DNA of 64,000 nt from Nematopogon swammerdamellus (GCA_946902875.1 OX336338.1:11957971-12021970); one strand, 5' to 3'. Positions 21,881 to 34,085 are shown, counted from the first letter of the stretch. Numbers and translations are program-made. The notes: generated by a model not told the origin, from the letters alone.

Positions 21881-22109
21881 TCCTTAAAATATTCAAAGTT
21901 TTGGACGTTTCTAAAATATTTCGGTACAAGATGAACGAACATGTGACGTTGTATTCGCTTATTGATATTATCTAAATTTATCTCCACATTTTTTACTCTC
22001 AAATTATATTTAGTTGAGAATAAGGAATTTTAATGTTTTTCAGTTGTGTGTCGTCTTGTGTACATGGAGTATCTTACCTAGTCTAAAATGGCATGTTGTC
22101 GAACAAGAA

Positions 22110-22462
22110 AACCGTTTCCGCACCCGTACGGAAGCCTATTACTGAGCCTACGCCGTCAGTCCGTCTGTTCGTCTGTCTGTCCTACCTTTAAAGGGCTGTA
22201 TATTTTGAACGGTAATAGGTAGCCGGTTGGCATGTGTTATAATGGCGGATACACTAATAAAAAAATAAGAGGGCCTCCATACAAGAAACTTGTTTTGTCA
22301 AAGTTTTTTTTTTTGCTCCTTCGTAAAAAACAGTTATACATACAAGCGTCAAACGTGGTGTGATTATAATGTGAACTCTAAAACAGCCAATAATAAAAAC
22401 CGACCAATTACGTGGTGGTACGGAATTATCGGTGCGCGAGTTCGACTCTCACTTGGCCAATT
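22110..22462 (+). repeat. Dispersed repeat ending CTCACTTGGCC (copy 2)
   Basis: CGTACGGAAGCCTATTACTG at the start and CGGTGCGCGAGTTCGACTC near the end; same family as 9890-10177. Confidence 0.65.
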
Positions 22463-22485
22463 TGTTTATTATTATTTTAAATCAA

Positions 22486-22513
22486 GAAAGTACTCATGCG
22501 AGTACTTTCTTCT
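22486..22513. repeat. Perfect 12-bp hairpin
   Basis: AAGAAAGTACTC, ATGC, GAGTACTTTCTT. Confidence 0.6.
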
Positions 22514-25500
22514 TACTCATTAGAGTGTTTATTGTTGAGAGCTGAGAAGTGCACACCTCCATTGATTAAACCGTAATTATGTTGAAAACGCGACATGCGC
22601 ACACATAGATAACTCGACTAAACAGTATAAACGACGTAAAATTTACACTAAACATTGTTTATCTTTGGCTCTTCTCTTTTACTAGGCAAAACATCACATC
22701 ATATTATCCTAACTATAGCCATATTTCCATAGATATAACTATAATTTATATGCTTATAGTTAGGTAAAGATTGAAGGTATAATGTGTGATAGATTATTGT
22801 AATATAATCTTGTAAATTCTCTGAAAAATAAGTGGGTGAAAAGTGGTAAAAACGTTCGAAAATGTATTTGCTAATTTCGTTACAAATACGTCTATACAAA
22901 AAACGCTCGCGCACGGCAAAACGGCCCAAAATTTAGAATGTTCAAAGATAGTTCAGTGAAAAACCATTTATTATTCTGTAAGCGTTTGAATTTATTTAGA
23001 TGATTCTTAGTCTTATTGACTGTAAGCTCAATGAAGCATTTTTCGTATTAGATGCATTTGTAAAAAATGGCGAGAGAAATAGCATAGGCATTTTTGAACG
23101 ATTTTACCACTTTTCAACGACATATTTTTAAGGGAATTTATAAGATTAAATTAAAAATAATGTATTCACATTATGCTTTGAGTCTTTAGCTAACTATATT
23201 ATAGGCATATAAATGATAGTTAAATCACTTGAAATATGGGTATGGTTAGGGAAATACTAAGTGCTTTTGCCTAGTAAGAACCCCCCCTTAATAACTTCTA
23301 TCGCAGGCACAACCTCGATGTAAATTTTTATGATATTATTTAGGGCATTTAAAATGTAAAACTATTAAAACCATAAGGATCCCTCTGTTCGCAATGTTGC
23401 TACGGAGCCCTAAAAATATATATAAGTTTTCTTTTTATCCACGCCTACGGTTGTCTATTTTGCTATGTTTTTCTTCAAAATTGTTATGATTTAGTTGCTT
23501 TTTTCATTATTGCTTTGTAGTTTTTCATCCAATGAATGGTCATATTATTATTATCATAAAGTAGGTACATATACAACAAAATTTTTATACTGAAACCATG
23601 TCTCTAACAAAGGTGACTGGAATATTTAGGGTTTCTTTTGCCATACATAATGCAATTAGGCAATTTGAAACTCGAGTTCTATTATTAATTATTTATTTAT
23701 TGTTTAGAACCACTTATGCAAGTATGTATCTATACATATAAAATAAAAAGTCTGGCATCATCATTGCATTACTACCCGTCAAGTTTTAACCTTGTTAAAA
23801 TTTAATAAATAAATAATAGGGCTTATGGTGTTTTATTCAAACCATTTTAAAATTATGTTAATATATATTAAAAATTACTTTTTTATAGTCACGATTTAAT
23901 AATATAAAAAAGAAAGGAACATGCATTTATTGATTATATATAATTTATAATATAAGATAAACATGTACAAACAATTTATACAAGTAGGTACACATATTAA
24001 GTTGGCTGATTAGAGGAGGTCTATAATGTAATATGGAAGCACACGAGGCGGGCCTAGAATGCGATGGTGGAGGTGCGGCCGATCTACTACAAACATCGTG
24101 GGATCTGGTCCCACCACGGCGGCGCTCATCATTCTACATATTTAATACGTTAAGTTTAATCTATTCTTTATCTATTTAATTTCATAAACAATAAAATAAA
24201 GCAAAAGTAATTAGCTCATACATAAAAGTATTTATGTTTAGATTTGGAGATTAAAAAAATATATAAAAACACACAGTGATAAACAGAACAGCTATCGTAC
24301 TTAAAAATACTTTATTCATTATCGCACATTTTAATATATTTACTTCTGTTTAGGTTTTGAAATAAAAATATATCTCTACTTATTAAAAATTTAGAAAATA
24401 AAATGCATAATCTCTCTATCATCTCTAGATACCAGTTATGTATGCCTAGCTAGTTTCTAAGTGATAGAGTTTTAACAAAACCCTATTTTATTCTTTATAA
24501 TACCGTTGATATTATTAAATTTATTAATAAATCTTAACTTTTAGTTGTTAAATAAAATACCATATTTCCTTTGATTGTTCGTATAATTTTTTATTAAAAT
24601 TAAATGGAATAAAATAGCCTTAGGTCCACAAGAGTGGTACGGCGCAGTGCTCTCAAAATTTTGCATCGCTGGTCGGTCGGTTCGACATGGGGTCCCCGTA
24701 AGAGAGGGACGGAGCGATGCGCTCCCCACACAAATACGCTTCCTTCAATTTTTCTAAACGCGTGGAATACTTCCCTACGAATTCCTGCTGCTAAGACCGC
24801 TGCTCCACGGAATGAATTGATGGTCAGTCACCGAATTCTGTGGACGCGGTATTCAAATACGTAGTGTGCTAGCTACCTACGTTGCCTAGGTAAGATCTTG
24901 CGGTTGGTTACCTACTAGGTAACTAGCAATTTTAGGCTGTAAGAAATATATTCAAGAGTTAAGCCCACCTTTGCACTTCATGTTAATGCACTCACTGCTT
25001 TTTCAGAATGTATGTACAATTCTGAGGAGCAATAAAGTATATATATTTATGTAGGTGCACCTGTTTAGAATTTTCTAGCTTTATACATATCCTATAATAA
25101 CCATCTTTGGATATGCCAGAAAAAGTCAGTGAAAATGCCACGTGAATTGATTGCGTAGTTCTCGAGTTATACAAGTGAACAAGGGATCGACGACGGCGCG
25201 TCCTCTTGGACGAGAGTCTAAGGAAAGCTTGTGGAAACGTTCAGTGCATTCCACTCACAATCAGTCCTACATACCTACTAGTAGGTATCCTGCATACGAA
25301 CTTTCACTAGGTAGATACTTCTCTCGGGCAAGCCAACAAAATGTGTAAGTAAAAGAAAAACAACCTTATTTATATGACAGAACGTGCAATTTACAGTGAA
25401 ATAATTTCCAGGAACGAAACTATTTGAAAGTTTTCTCTTTCATATAGAGAGATACTTTTGGCGTATAAGGAAAACGTATTTGTTTTTCTAAACTATAGGA

Positions 25501-25600
25501 AATGAATAAAAGATCCAAAAATTCAAATTTAAATTTTAAAACCCGACTGCGAATAAAGACGAAGTAAAAAACGAGGTAGCTCGGTCGATGCGGTAGGTCG
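22514..25600. other. AT-rich intergenic DNA, few features
   Basis: A GC-richer segment at 24040-24130 and another at 24620-24720 (GGTCGGTCGGTTCGACATGG) look like old repeat ends. 24955-24975 is a fragment of the GCAAAGGTGGGCTTA repeat. No coding evidence. Confidence 0.4.
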
Positions 25601-25624
25601 GTGCGGTCGGTCGACTAATTGTTA

Positions 25625-25952
25625 AGCACACCTGGGCGCGGTCAGTACTTGGATGGGTGACCGCTCGACCGTTGGAGGCTGATCATGGTTCGAATTGCAA
25701 GTAAAACTGTAGGTCCCTTCCCTTCTTACCTTACTAGGTGCTAGGGTTTATTTTGCTCGAGTTGGTACCACCGTACTGAACGAAACGTCGGTCGAAACGG
25801 CTATGTAAATAGTTCGTGTTTTCCGTCCAGTTCAGTGTAGCCGACATTAAATGAAGGGAAGCATTGCCATGGCACCTAGTTCACCCGTTGTTATGGCCTG
25901 ACATCACGGAGGATGTTGTAGGTGATGTAGCCAACCGTGTCAGTTTCCATAA
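25625..25952 (+). mobile_element. SINE family A, plus copy
   Basis: TTAAGCACACCTGGGCGCGG and TGGATGGGTGACCGC (5S-like) are followed by GGTTCGAATT, the body GTAAAACTGTAGGTCCCTTC, and the 3' end GTGTCAGTTTCCATAA. The extreme tRNA-like 5' end is degraded. Confidence 0.8.
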
Positions 25953-26054
25953 CAAACCGCCACAAGAGTAGAAAAAGCTATAGGTATCCGGCCTCCTGTC
26001 TATTCAAATCCTTCTACACACACGTCCGACTACAGCATGTTCTATGACATAGAC

Positions 26055-26098
26055 AAGAAAACAAGGTCGCATAGAATCTATGTGACCTTGTTTTCTTC
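26055..26098. repeat. Hairpin (AAGAAAACAAGGTC arms)
   Basis: AAGAAAACAAGGTCGCATAG pairs with CTATGTGACCTTGTTTTCTT with one mismatch. Confidence 0.6.
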
Positions 26099-26295
26099 GT
26101 TTTTATTCACTGTCGTTTTTTTTTTATTTATTTTTATGGCTTTTAACAATACATTGTTAATATCAGCCCCATAGTGCCTACCTATACTTATCCCCAGAGT
26201 ACGTTCAACGAATGACCCCTCGCCAACAGTCTAAGTGCCGTCTGCAATTCCCTTCGTATTAATTCATCGTTTTAAATTTTCATTTTTATTTTTTA

Positions 26296-27764
26296 CTAGC
26301 TGAGCCCGCGGCTCCGCTCGCGTGAAATTCGTATTCCAAAGAAGAATGTAAGTAACTAAGGGCCAGGCCGAAGGCCGAGCTGCGTTCAGGTAATCGATAA
26401 ACCTTCTTGAAGAAAGTAACTAACTAAGGGCGAGGCCGAAGGCCGAGCTGCGTTCAGGAAGACGATAAACCTTCTGGAAGACAGGAAGGAACTGAGTGCG
26501 AGGCCGAAGGCCGAGCTGCGTTCAGGTAAACCAAAAACCCTCTTCCGCCTTCGGGCCTCGCCCTTAAAGACTTCCTTTCTTCGATAGAATATAATATCGT
26601 TTACTCAATCTATTTATTTCATAAAAATAAAAAAGTAATATTAATAACTAAAGAATTAAACCTACCTCACAAACATTAAAATAACTATCAAAACAGGCAT
26701 TTTCAAATGTTCTTAGAGCACTTGCGGCATTACCCCGCTGGATGGCAAGGCTTACCCTTTAAATGAAGTACATAAGCCCTTGATGGCGGGACACCAGTTG
26801 CGTCAACCAGCTCAAGCCTCTTTTGGCTTCACTGCTCCACGGACCGAGGGTTTCAACCGCAAACGCAACAAATTCGAAATCTTGAATTATATTTCTATAT
26901 TTGGTGCGTTTGAGGCTCTCCGCCCCAGCCTCGGCCGCGCCAGCCGCTCTTGAAGATGTCCTAACGTGACTTGGAGCCAATGTGAGAACAAAAGTGGCGT
27001 CCCACATCAAAGAACTACCCTTAGTCCATGGCACTAAGGTGATAGCATCGGGCCTCTTGCCATCCAGCCGGGAATAACCGCGAGGTTCTAGGATGCACGG
27101 TATATTTGCCGTTAGAAGCGTGGACTATATAATAAAATTTAAATTAAATTAACTCAATCTTAATATTAATTAACTTTATTCGAGATGGTTTAGCTTCTTC
27201 CTGAACGCAGCTCGGCCTTCGGCCTCGCCCTTAGTTACTTGCTTTCTTCGAGATGGTTTATCATTTGCCAGAACGTAGCTCGGCCTTCGGCCTCGCCTTA
27301 GTTGCTTACTTTCTTCAAGATGGTTTAGCTTCTTCCTGAACGCAGCTCGGCCTTCGGCCTCGCCCTTAGTTACTTGCTTTCTTCGAGATGGTTTTTCAAT
27401 TATCCGAACGTAGCTCGGCCTTCGGCCTCGCCTTAGTTACTTACTTTCTTCAAGATGGTTTAGCTTCTTCCTGAACGCAGCTCGGCCTGCGGCCTCTCCC
27501 ATAGTTACTTACTTTCTTCGAGAAGGTTTATGGTCTTCCAGAATAGAGCTCGGCCTTCGGCCTCGCCCTTAGTTACTTACTTTCTTCAAGAATGTTTTTC
27601 TTCTTCCTGAACTCAGCTCCGCCTTCCGCCTCGCCCTTAGTTACTTTCATCGAGAAAGAATATCGTTTACGTGAGCGCAGATCCGCCTTCGGGCCCGCCT
27701 TTAGTTACTTACTTTCTTTTTTTTAAATACGAATTTCACGCGAGCGAAGCCGCGGGCAACAGAT
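26296..27764. mobile_element. Foldback-like TIR element with ~70-bp subterminal repeats
   Basis: The ends are inverted copies: CTAGCTGAGCCCGCGGCTCC on the left, CGAGCGAAGCCGCGGGCAAC on the right, both adjoining TGAAATTCGTATT. Inside each arm lie tandem units of about 70 bp containing CTCGGCCTTCGGCCTCGCCC, three forward on the left and about eight inverted on the right. The centre carries a minus-strand remnant of a retroelement-type protein. An opposed relative occupies 30165-31380. Confidence 0.75.
26757..27110 (-). pseudogene. Retroelement-type domain remnant inside the foldback element
   Basis: The minus-strand frame reads DGKRPDAITLVPWTKGSS, LMWDATFVLTLAPSH, EFVAFAVETLGPWSSEAK. These are the same conserved blocks as at 4265-4680, in the same order. 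A preceding LTANIPCILEP segment extends the homology upstream. At about 115 residues with no partner domain, it looks like a captured fragment rather than a working enzyme. Confidence 0.6.
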
Positions 27765-27894
27765 ATATAAATTTTATTGCACCAATGACAGCGACATAAC
27801 TTCGATTTTCAATTATTATTTTTATTTATCAAACAATTTGTCAGCGGCCAGCTCAATTCGAGATGACAGTTCTCCGTTGTCAACATGACATTTA

Positions 27895-28530
27895 AAATTG
27901 TTTTTTACCTTTACTTTGGATTACGTGATTTTTATTATATTTTTTAATTATTATGTTCATCCGGGATATACACTGTCACTATTAAAAGTTTCGTCAAATT
28001 CCGTTCAGTGGTTTTTGCGAGATGCGCGTACAAATAGACATTTTTGCATTTACGATTTTATGATATGTATAGAAAGAATAGATATGTATAGACTATTGTG
28101 TTCAAGTTATAAAAAAGAAGAACTGTCATTTTCGTTGTATCTACTTATTTTTAAATTTCGAATGAATATTTTATTCAAATTGTATTTGTTGCCAGTTCTC
28201 AAGATATAATTATGTACTTTGGACTACGTGATTTTAAACGCGCAATAATGTTTATAATTGTTAATTTTTTTTTATTTTTGTTATTTTTCTTACGTATTAT
28301 GTTAACCCGGCATATAAACTGCCACTATACAAAGTTTCGTCTAATTCCGTTCAGTGGTTTTTGCGTGATGCGCGTACAGACAAACAAACAAACAAACAAA
28401 CAAACAAACAAAAATTTTTAAAACTGTTCTAACATGTTCAGTATCTCATTTTAAGCCACCCTGGTTAGTTTTTTTCCGAATAAATTCAATGTACAGACTT
28501 TCTTACCTCTACGATTTTATTATATGTATA
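27895..28530 (+). repeat. Tandem pair of RTE-type 3' end sequences with (CAAA)n
   Basis: Two copies of AATTCCGTTCAGTGGTTTTT followed by GCG-GATGCGCGTACA (at about 27998-28030 and 28350-28380), a lepidopteran LINE 3' signature. The second runs into a (CAAA)8-type microsatellite at 28379-28412. A LINE insertion into its own relative, or a tandem duplication. Confidence 0.55.
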
Positions 28531-28857
28531 GATTAAATAATGTTTAGTTCTAAACCGTAATCTCGATTATAGGTATATGGTTAATTCAGCCGTTTTGGAG
28601 TTAAGAGGGAATAAATAAACTATGAAACATTACCATACTTTGTGTTCGCAGTCGGGTAAAAAGTGCAAATAATCTGCACTGAAGTGATTCAATCTAAGGT
28701 CAGGAAGCATCTTTAAAGACTACACCTTTGTACTTACATATAATAAATAAATAGTAGAGTTACTCGAAATTCAGACGCGTTAGTTACTTCAAGGCAGCTG
28801 AGAAATAACACCCCTCCCCGCTCGAGGGTAGCACAAAGGCTTTGCCGCTGATTCCAC

Positions 28858-28885
28858 CCCCCCCCCCCCCCCCTCCCCCCCCCCC
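28858..28885. repeat. Poly-C tract (C16 T C11)
   Basis: A nearly uninterrupted 28-base C run, next to a GC-rich stretch. It can form i-motif/G-quadruplex structure. A second pure C22 run is at 49055-49076. Confidence 0.8.
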
Positions 28886-29754
28886 TATCCGCGTCCCGCC
28901 GCCGCGCCGCCGTCGCCGTTCACACCATCCCGTTGCAGAAAGCCAGATGAAATTTTAAAATTCTATCTAAACTACAAAAATGTTTCCCAATTTTGACAGG
29001 TTTCACCACAAAAATTTTACAATTCCGGACGGTCGTCAAATAATAACGGTTCAAGAAATACAATATTAGACCTAAGAACCATAGACCGACTGAAAATAAT
29101 TTATGCAATTTCACGCCTTTTCCACTTGTCATCTAAGTGATGCGCTCAAGTAAAAATAAAAATTACCTACGCCATTTTTCCAGTGAGCTGTCCTATATCC
29201 TTTCACATTAAAAATAATAAACTTTTACATTGCTTAAATTAATTTGGAACTTCCCCAAAATTTCCCTAAGGTTTCTCTCTTATCAAAACATCTACATTTC
29301 ATTAAATGTTTTCCCAAAATTGAAAACAAAAAACAAAACAAAAAAACAACCTGGCAAGTTTTTCCCGCCCGTTGTCTCACTGCGCTGCTGTCGCTACTAA
29401 ATTTTAATAATAAATAAATAACCAAATTTTCCCAAAATTCCTTCACTGGTGTTTTACAATAACGAAACTAGTAGGTACAACATTCCCTGTTTTAAAAATG
29501 TTTGACTGTATGTATGTCTGTTTGTTCGGCCATCACGCCGTTGCTTCCAGTTTCATGCAGTTTCACTATAAAAAAGAATGTCGCAAAGAGTCGCGATCTC
29601 GTACAAAATAGCCAAATTTCTAAGAAAGTAACTCAGTTAACTCAGGTCGAGGCCGCAGGTCGAGCTATGTATATAGCTCAGATATTGTAGGTATATTGTT
29701 TACCATAATGCGGCTCGCCCTTAGTGACTTAACATTTTCTATAATGCCAAGCTT
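28886..29754. other. Intergenic DNA; one fragment of the foldback unit
   Basis: At 29640-29735 GGTCGAGGCCGCAGGTCGAG and GCGGCTCGCCCTTAGTGACT are degraded copies of the unit in 26296-27764. The rest is AT-rich without features. Confidence 0.4.
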
Positions 29755-30110
29755 ACAGAACATACATACATATCACACGCGCTGAATCCCGACTATCGGG
29801 GTAAGCAGAATAATCGGTGTTGTGCTGCAAGAACTCTGGTAAATTACAGTACAACACCGATCACCACGTTTCGCAAAGTATTCGGACAAGACATCTATTA
29901 AGCAGCTTAAAAGGCACGAAGGAAGACCCACCTGCTGCATGACTCGGTGGAAGTACCCCGCCAAGGTGAGAGGTGGCGAACCTTTCGCCCTTTAGCACGG
30001 AACCTTGCCCTCATCCCTTAGTCGCCTTTTACGACATGCACGGGGACGGATGCAGTGGGGCTATTCTTTTTATGTACCGGCCTCACACGCTTACCGTGTC
30101 TTGCTTTTTT
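29755..30110 (-). mobile_element. SINE-like family E copy
   Basis: Read on the minus strand: GGCCGGTACATAAAAAGAAT, CCCCACTGCATCCGTCCCCG, GTCGTAAAAGGCGACTAAGG, then CACCTCTCACCTTGGC, and the end CCCCGATAGTCGGGATTCAG. A second copy at 47805-48415 is split by a family A SINE. Its head is also found on family A bodies. Confidence 0.7.
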
Positions 30111-30164
30111 TGTATCGCTTAGTCGCCGTTTTTTTTATGGGAACTGATGCCATCGGACGGAAAC

Positions 30165-31380
30165 CATCTCGAAGAAAGCAAGTAACTAAGGGCGAGGCCG
30201 TAGGCCGAGCTGCGTTCAGGAAGAAGGTAAACATTTTTGAAGAAAGTAAGTAACTAAGGCGAGGCCGAAGGCCGAGCTACGTTCTAACAAATGATAAACC
30301 ATCTCAAAGAAAGCAAGCAACTAAGGGCGAGGCCAAAGGCCGAGCTGCGTTCAGGAAGAAGCTAAACCACCTCGAATACAGTTCATTAATATTAAGATTG
30401 AGTTAATTTAATTTAAATTTTATTATAAAGTCCACACTTCTGACGGCAAATATACCGTGCATCCTAGAACCTCGCGGTTATTCCCGGCTGGATGACAAGA
30501 GGCCCGATGCTATCACCTTAGTGCCATGGACTAAGGGTAGTTCTATGGTGTGGGACGCCACTTGTGTTCTCACATTGGCTCCAAGTCACGTTAGGACATC
30601 TTCAAGAGCGGCTGGCGCGGGCGCGGCCGAGGCTGGGGCGGAGAGCCTCTTACGTTTGTATAATGTATTGTATAATGTATTGTAACGCAACAAATATATC
30701 AATATAATTCAAGATTTCGAATTTGTTGCGTTTGCGGTGGAAACCCTCGGTCCGTGGAGCAGTGAAGCCAAAAGAGGCTTTGGCCTCTGCTGGTTGACGC
30801 AACTGGTGTCCCGCCATCAAGGGCTTATGTACTTCATTCAAAGGGTAAGCCTTGCCATCCAGCGGGGTAATGCCGCAAGTGCTCTAAGAACATTTGAAAA
30901 TGCCCGTTTTGAAAGTTATTTTAATGTTTGTTAGTTAGGTTTTAATTCTTTAGTTATTAATATTACTTTTTTATTTTTATGAAATAAATAGATTGAGTAA
31001 ACGATATTACATATATTCTATCGAAGAAAGGAAGTCTTTAAGGGCGAGGCCCGAAGGCGGAAGAGTGTTTTTGGTTTACCTGAACGCAACTCGGCCTTCG
31101 GCCTCGCACTTAGTTCCTTCCTTTCTTCCAGAAGGTTTATCGTCTTCCTGAACGCAGCTCGGCCTTCGACCTCGCCCTTACTTACTTCCTTTATTTGAGA
31201 AAGGTTTAACGTTTACCTGAAAGCAGCTCGGCCTCCGGCCTCGCTCTTATTTAGTTACTTTCTTTGAGAAGGTTTATCGATTACCTGAACGCAGCTCGGC
31301 CTTCGGCCTCGCCCTTAGTTACTTACATTCTTCTTTGGAATACGAATTTCATGCGAGCAAAGCCGCGGGCAACAGCTAGT
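30165..31380. mobile_element. Second foldback-like element, opposed to 26296-27764
   Basis: Reverse complement of most of 26296-27764: GGGCGAGGCCGTAGGCCGAG units on the left, CTCGGCCTTCGGCCTCGC units on the right, and the terminal AGCCGCGGGCAACAGCTAGT at 31361-31380. The left terminal ~45 bp are missing. Together the two elements make a potential 1.2-kb stem with a 2.4-kb loop. Confidence 0.7.
30440..30935 (+). pseudogene. Retroelement-type domain remnant (plus copy) with internal duplication
   Basis: The frame carries KRPDAITLVPWTKGSS, VWDATCVLTLAPSH, and after a break FVAFAVETLGPWSSEAK and LAIQRGNAASALRTFENA. A duplicated TATAATGTATTGTA at 30658-30683 and a stop interrupt it. It diverges slightly from the inverted copy at 26757-27110. 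Confidence 0.6.
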
Positions 31381-31398
31381 ATTTAAATATCTTTGGCC

Positions 31399-31720
31399 CA
31401 TTATAACTTGGTGAACTAGGTGCCATGTGGTCGTTCGTCCTTCGTGCCAGCACTGCCGACTACTCTGAACGGGATGGGAAGCACTAGTTTAGTATTTACT
31501 AGCCGCTTTGATCGACCTTTCATTCGGTGCGATGGTATCAACCCAGGCGGGTTAGCAAAAAGAGAGGGGAGGGACCTACAGTTTTACGTGCATCCTAATC
31601 ATGGTCAGTCTCCAACGGTCGAACGGTCACCCATTCAAATTCAAGACCGCGCCCAGGCGTGCTTATGATTACAAACGGCAGTCCACCGATCGCACCACCA
31701 CCGACCTTGCCAGAGTGTGA
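31399..31720 (-). mobile_element. Degraded SINE family A copy
   Basis: Recognisable GTGAACTAGGTGCCATGTGG, TCGACCTTTCATTCGGTGC, GGGACCTACAGTTTTACGTG, and the 5S-like segment as GACCGCGCCCAGGCGTGCTT. More diverged than the other copies. Confidence 0.65.
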
Positions 31721-32917
31721 CATAGTGACCAATGATAATATCATTGTTAGTGACTATACGGATTACCTAAACACAGCTCGGCCTCGTCTTTAGATACTTA
31801 CCTTCCTCAAGGGAGTATGTCGTAAATTTAAACGCAAATATAGATAATTATATGCAGCTGCTGTCTCGAAAGGTACCTTCGTTCATCATCCATCAGATAT
31901 ATATAAGGTGTAAATCATATTATTTATTCATGACAGTATTATTGAAATTCGAATTTCGTGCGAAGCCGCGCTCAAATCCTCTCGACTAGTTTAGTCACAG
32001 ATTAAATAATAGTTTGCTTTAGTGCGTACGTCTAATTACTTTATGGCTGGACTTTAGAAAACACGCGATTTTCCAGAAACAAAACTCACAGTCCGGGGGA
32101 TTAGCGAGGGGATTAGTGTCTTTTCAAAACACGTGCACTTTTAAAGGCTTATCGATCGACTATTCTTTGTACCCCAGCTGTGTACGTACATATATTTCGC
32201 CTTTGTTTTAGAAAGATTATAAATTACTTTACCAGACTCGGATAGACAAAGATTTTTTTTTCGGATTTGCCGATTGGCAAGTAGGAATTAGACTTTCGTG
32301 TTATTATTTATTTGATGAAATAATGACTGCAGGATAGGCTTCAAAGGTCAGCTACATAGGTAGGTATATAACTCGATGTCTAAGGTAGGTTAGGTTAGTA
32401 CCGTGGCATCGATCCGTTGTTTCTGCCAACCCCATTTGGAAACAGACGTGACGTTATGTATGATCGTCATTATGTACATCGACCTTCTTTTTTTATAATT
32501 TTTTTTATTTATTATTCAAAATTTATTTTCAAATATTCAAAATGTATTTATTACCAAAATACCTTGCAAAATACCTTCGATTTCTTGCTTGGACCATAAC
32601 CATAACATAGAACTATAAAGGTTTAAGTACCTACCTTATTGTATTGTATGACTTGACGAGCCTAAGTGTAACCTTGTTACCTACCTAAAGACATCCTAAA
32701 GATAATAAATTGAATTGAATTGACCAATCTATGTATTTATTACATGTTTGTTAGTGACTAGCCACATAATAACACCGCCCAAAGTCTATCGCAAACAGAA
32801 CTTGAGAGCAGTTAATTTTAGTACCTAGGTAAGTACAAATTCGTCCTACCATGTATGTAGGTAATTCTCTTCGAAGTGTGGCCCGAGATAGTTCCATAAA
32901 ATTCTAGAAGTGTATTT
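31721..32917. other. Intergenic DNA, no gene recognised
   Basis: A CTCGGCCTCG trace at 31780 and a CGAAGCCGCGCTCAAATCC trace at 31960 are worn ends of the repeat modules above. AT-rich otherwise. Confidence 0.4.
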
Positions 32918-33297
32918 TTAGGGTTCTGTGTCCTTTGTACGGGATCCTATTAATAAGCCTACGCCGTCTGTCTGTCTGTCCGAGGGCTGTATCTCTTGAA
33001 CCGTAATAGGAAGCCCGTTGAAATTTTTACAGAATAAGTATGTGTTATTTATTATGGCCGATATAACAACAAATAATAAAAATAAGAAAAAGTCAAAAAT
33101 TTACGGGGTCCCCATACAAGAAACTAAAAAGTGTATGCGCGCCATCTACCGAAAACAGTATGAGGCATTTTAACTAATCATAATATATGAAGCATTTCAT
33201 AAAACACGCCATTAATGGCGTGAGTGGCGCTGAGCATGAGATGGCGATACGGAACCCTTGGTGCGCGAGTTCGACTCGCACTTGGCCGGTTTTTTGA
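32918..33297 (+). repeat. Dispersed repeat ending CTCGCACTTGGCCGG (copy 3)
   Basis: TAGGGTTCTGTGTCCTTTGT at the start, TATCTCTTGAACCGTAATAG inside, and CGAGTTCGACTCGCACTTGG at the end. It carries an extra GTATGCGCGCCATCTACCG segment also present in the 37717 copy, so these two form a subfamily. Confidence 0.7.
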
Positions 33298-33690
33298 GTT
33301 TCTGACATTATTAGCTCCGTGGTGTTAGGTCTGTCGAAACTACATGAACTATTTTCATGCCTATATCCGAACGACCTTAATTGAGTTTGGTGTGGTAGGT
33401 ATGTATATGTACATCCGATAGGCTTTATTCGAGCACATAGTACCTACTATTTAGTAAGGAGAGGGGAAGGATCCTACATACAGTCTCACATAGAATCTAA
33501 ACTACATATGAAGCAACTTGTTTTCATGACACAAATGAACTTACCTATCGAACTAAGAATGAGAAATAAACTGGTGTACCTATGTACATAGTACATACAC
33601 ACGATGACGACGGGTGGATTTGAACTTGAAAACCCTCTCGCGAAGGAATCGAAAGCTTCTGTCGCTTTACTAGAAGACATTGTAAGTAGG

Positions 33691-34085
33691 TAGGTGGCCG
33701 AGTGGTTTGGGCATCGGCTTCTCATGCGGGAGGTCCGAGGTTCGAATCCGGTCGCCGTTTACTAATGAGTTTTTTCTGACGAAAAAATTTACGTGCATAC
33801 CTACACCTGCTGCTTCACCGTTCGGAAGCGGTGTAAAACTGTAGGTCCCTTTCCCTGCCCCTTACTAGATGGTAGGCTCAAATTGTAGCCGACTGGGTTG
33901 GTACCACCGTACTGGATGTAAGATGGCCGCATAGCAGCCTCGGTTATGTTCTCCTCTAGTCCAGTATAGCCAGCAATCCAGGTCCCCGGTATGGCACCTA
34001 CCTTCTCGGAGGTAATATTGGCTAGTCAGAGCATGTGCTTTGGCCCCTCTGACTCAACCACCCATACCGGATTACATAAAAAAAA
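33691..34085 (+). mobile_element. tRNA-headed SINE (family B), best preserved plus copy
   Basis: TGGCCGAGTGG (A box) and GGTTCGAATCC (B box) match pol III consensus exactly. The body GTAAAACTGTAGGTCCCTTT and GGTTGGTACCACCGTACTGG follow, then an A tail at 34077-34085. Potentially transcribable. Confidence 0.85.

Noticed and set aside
33691..33765. Genuine tRNA gene
   Set aside because: The A and B boxes are perfect, but the sequence continues into a SINE body with an A tail and recurs elsewhere with the same body.
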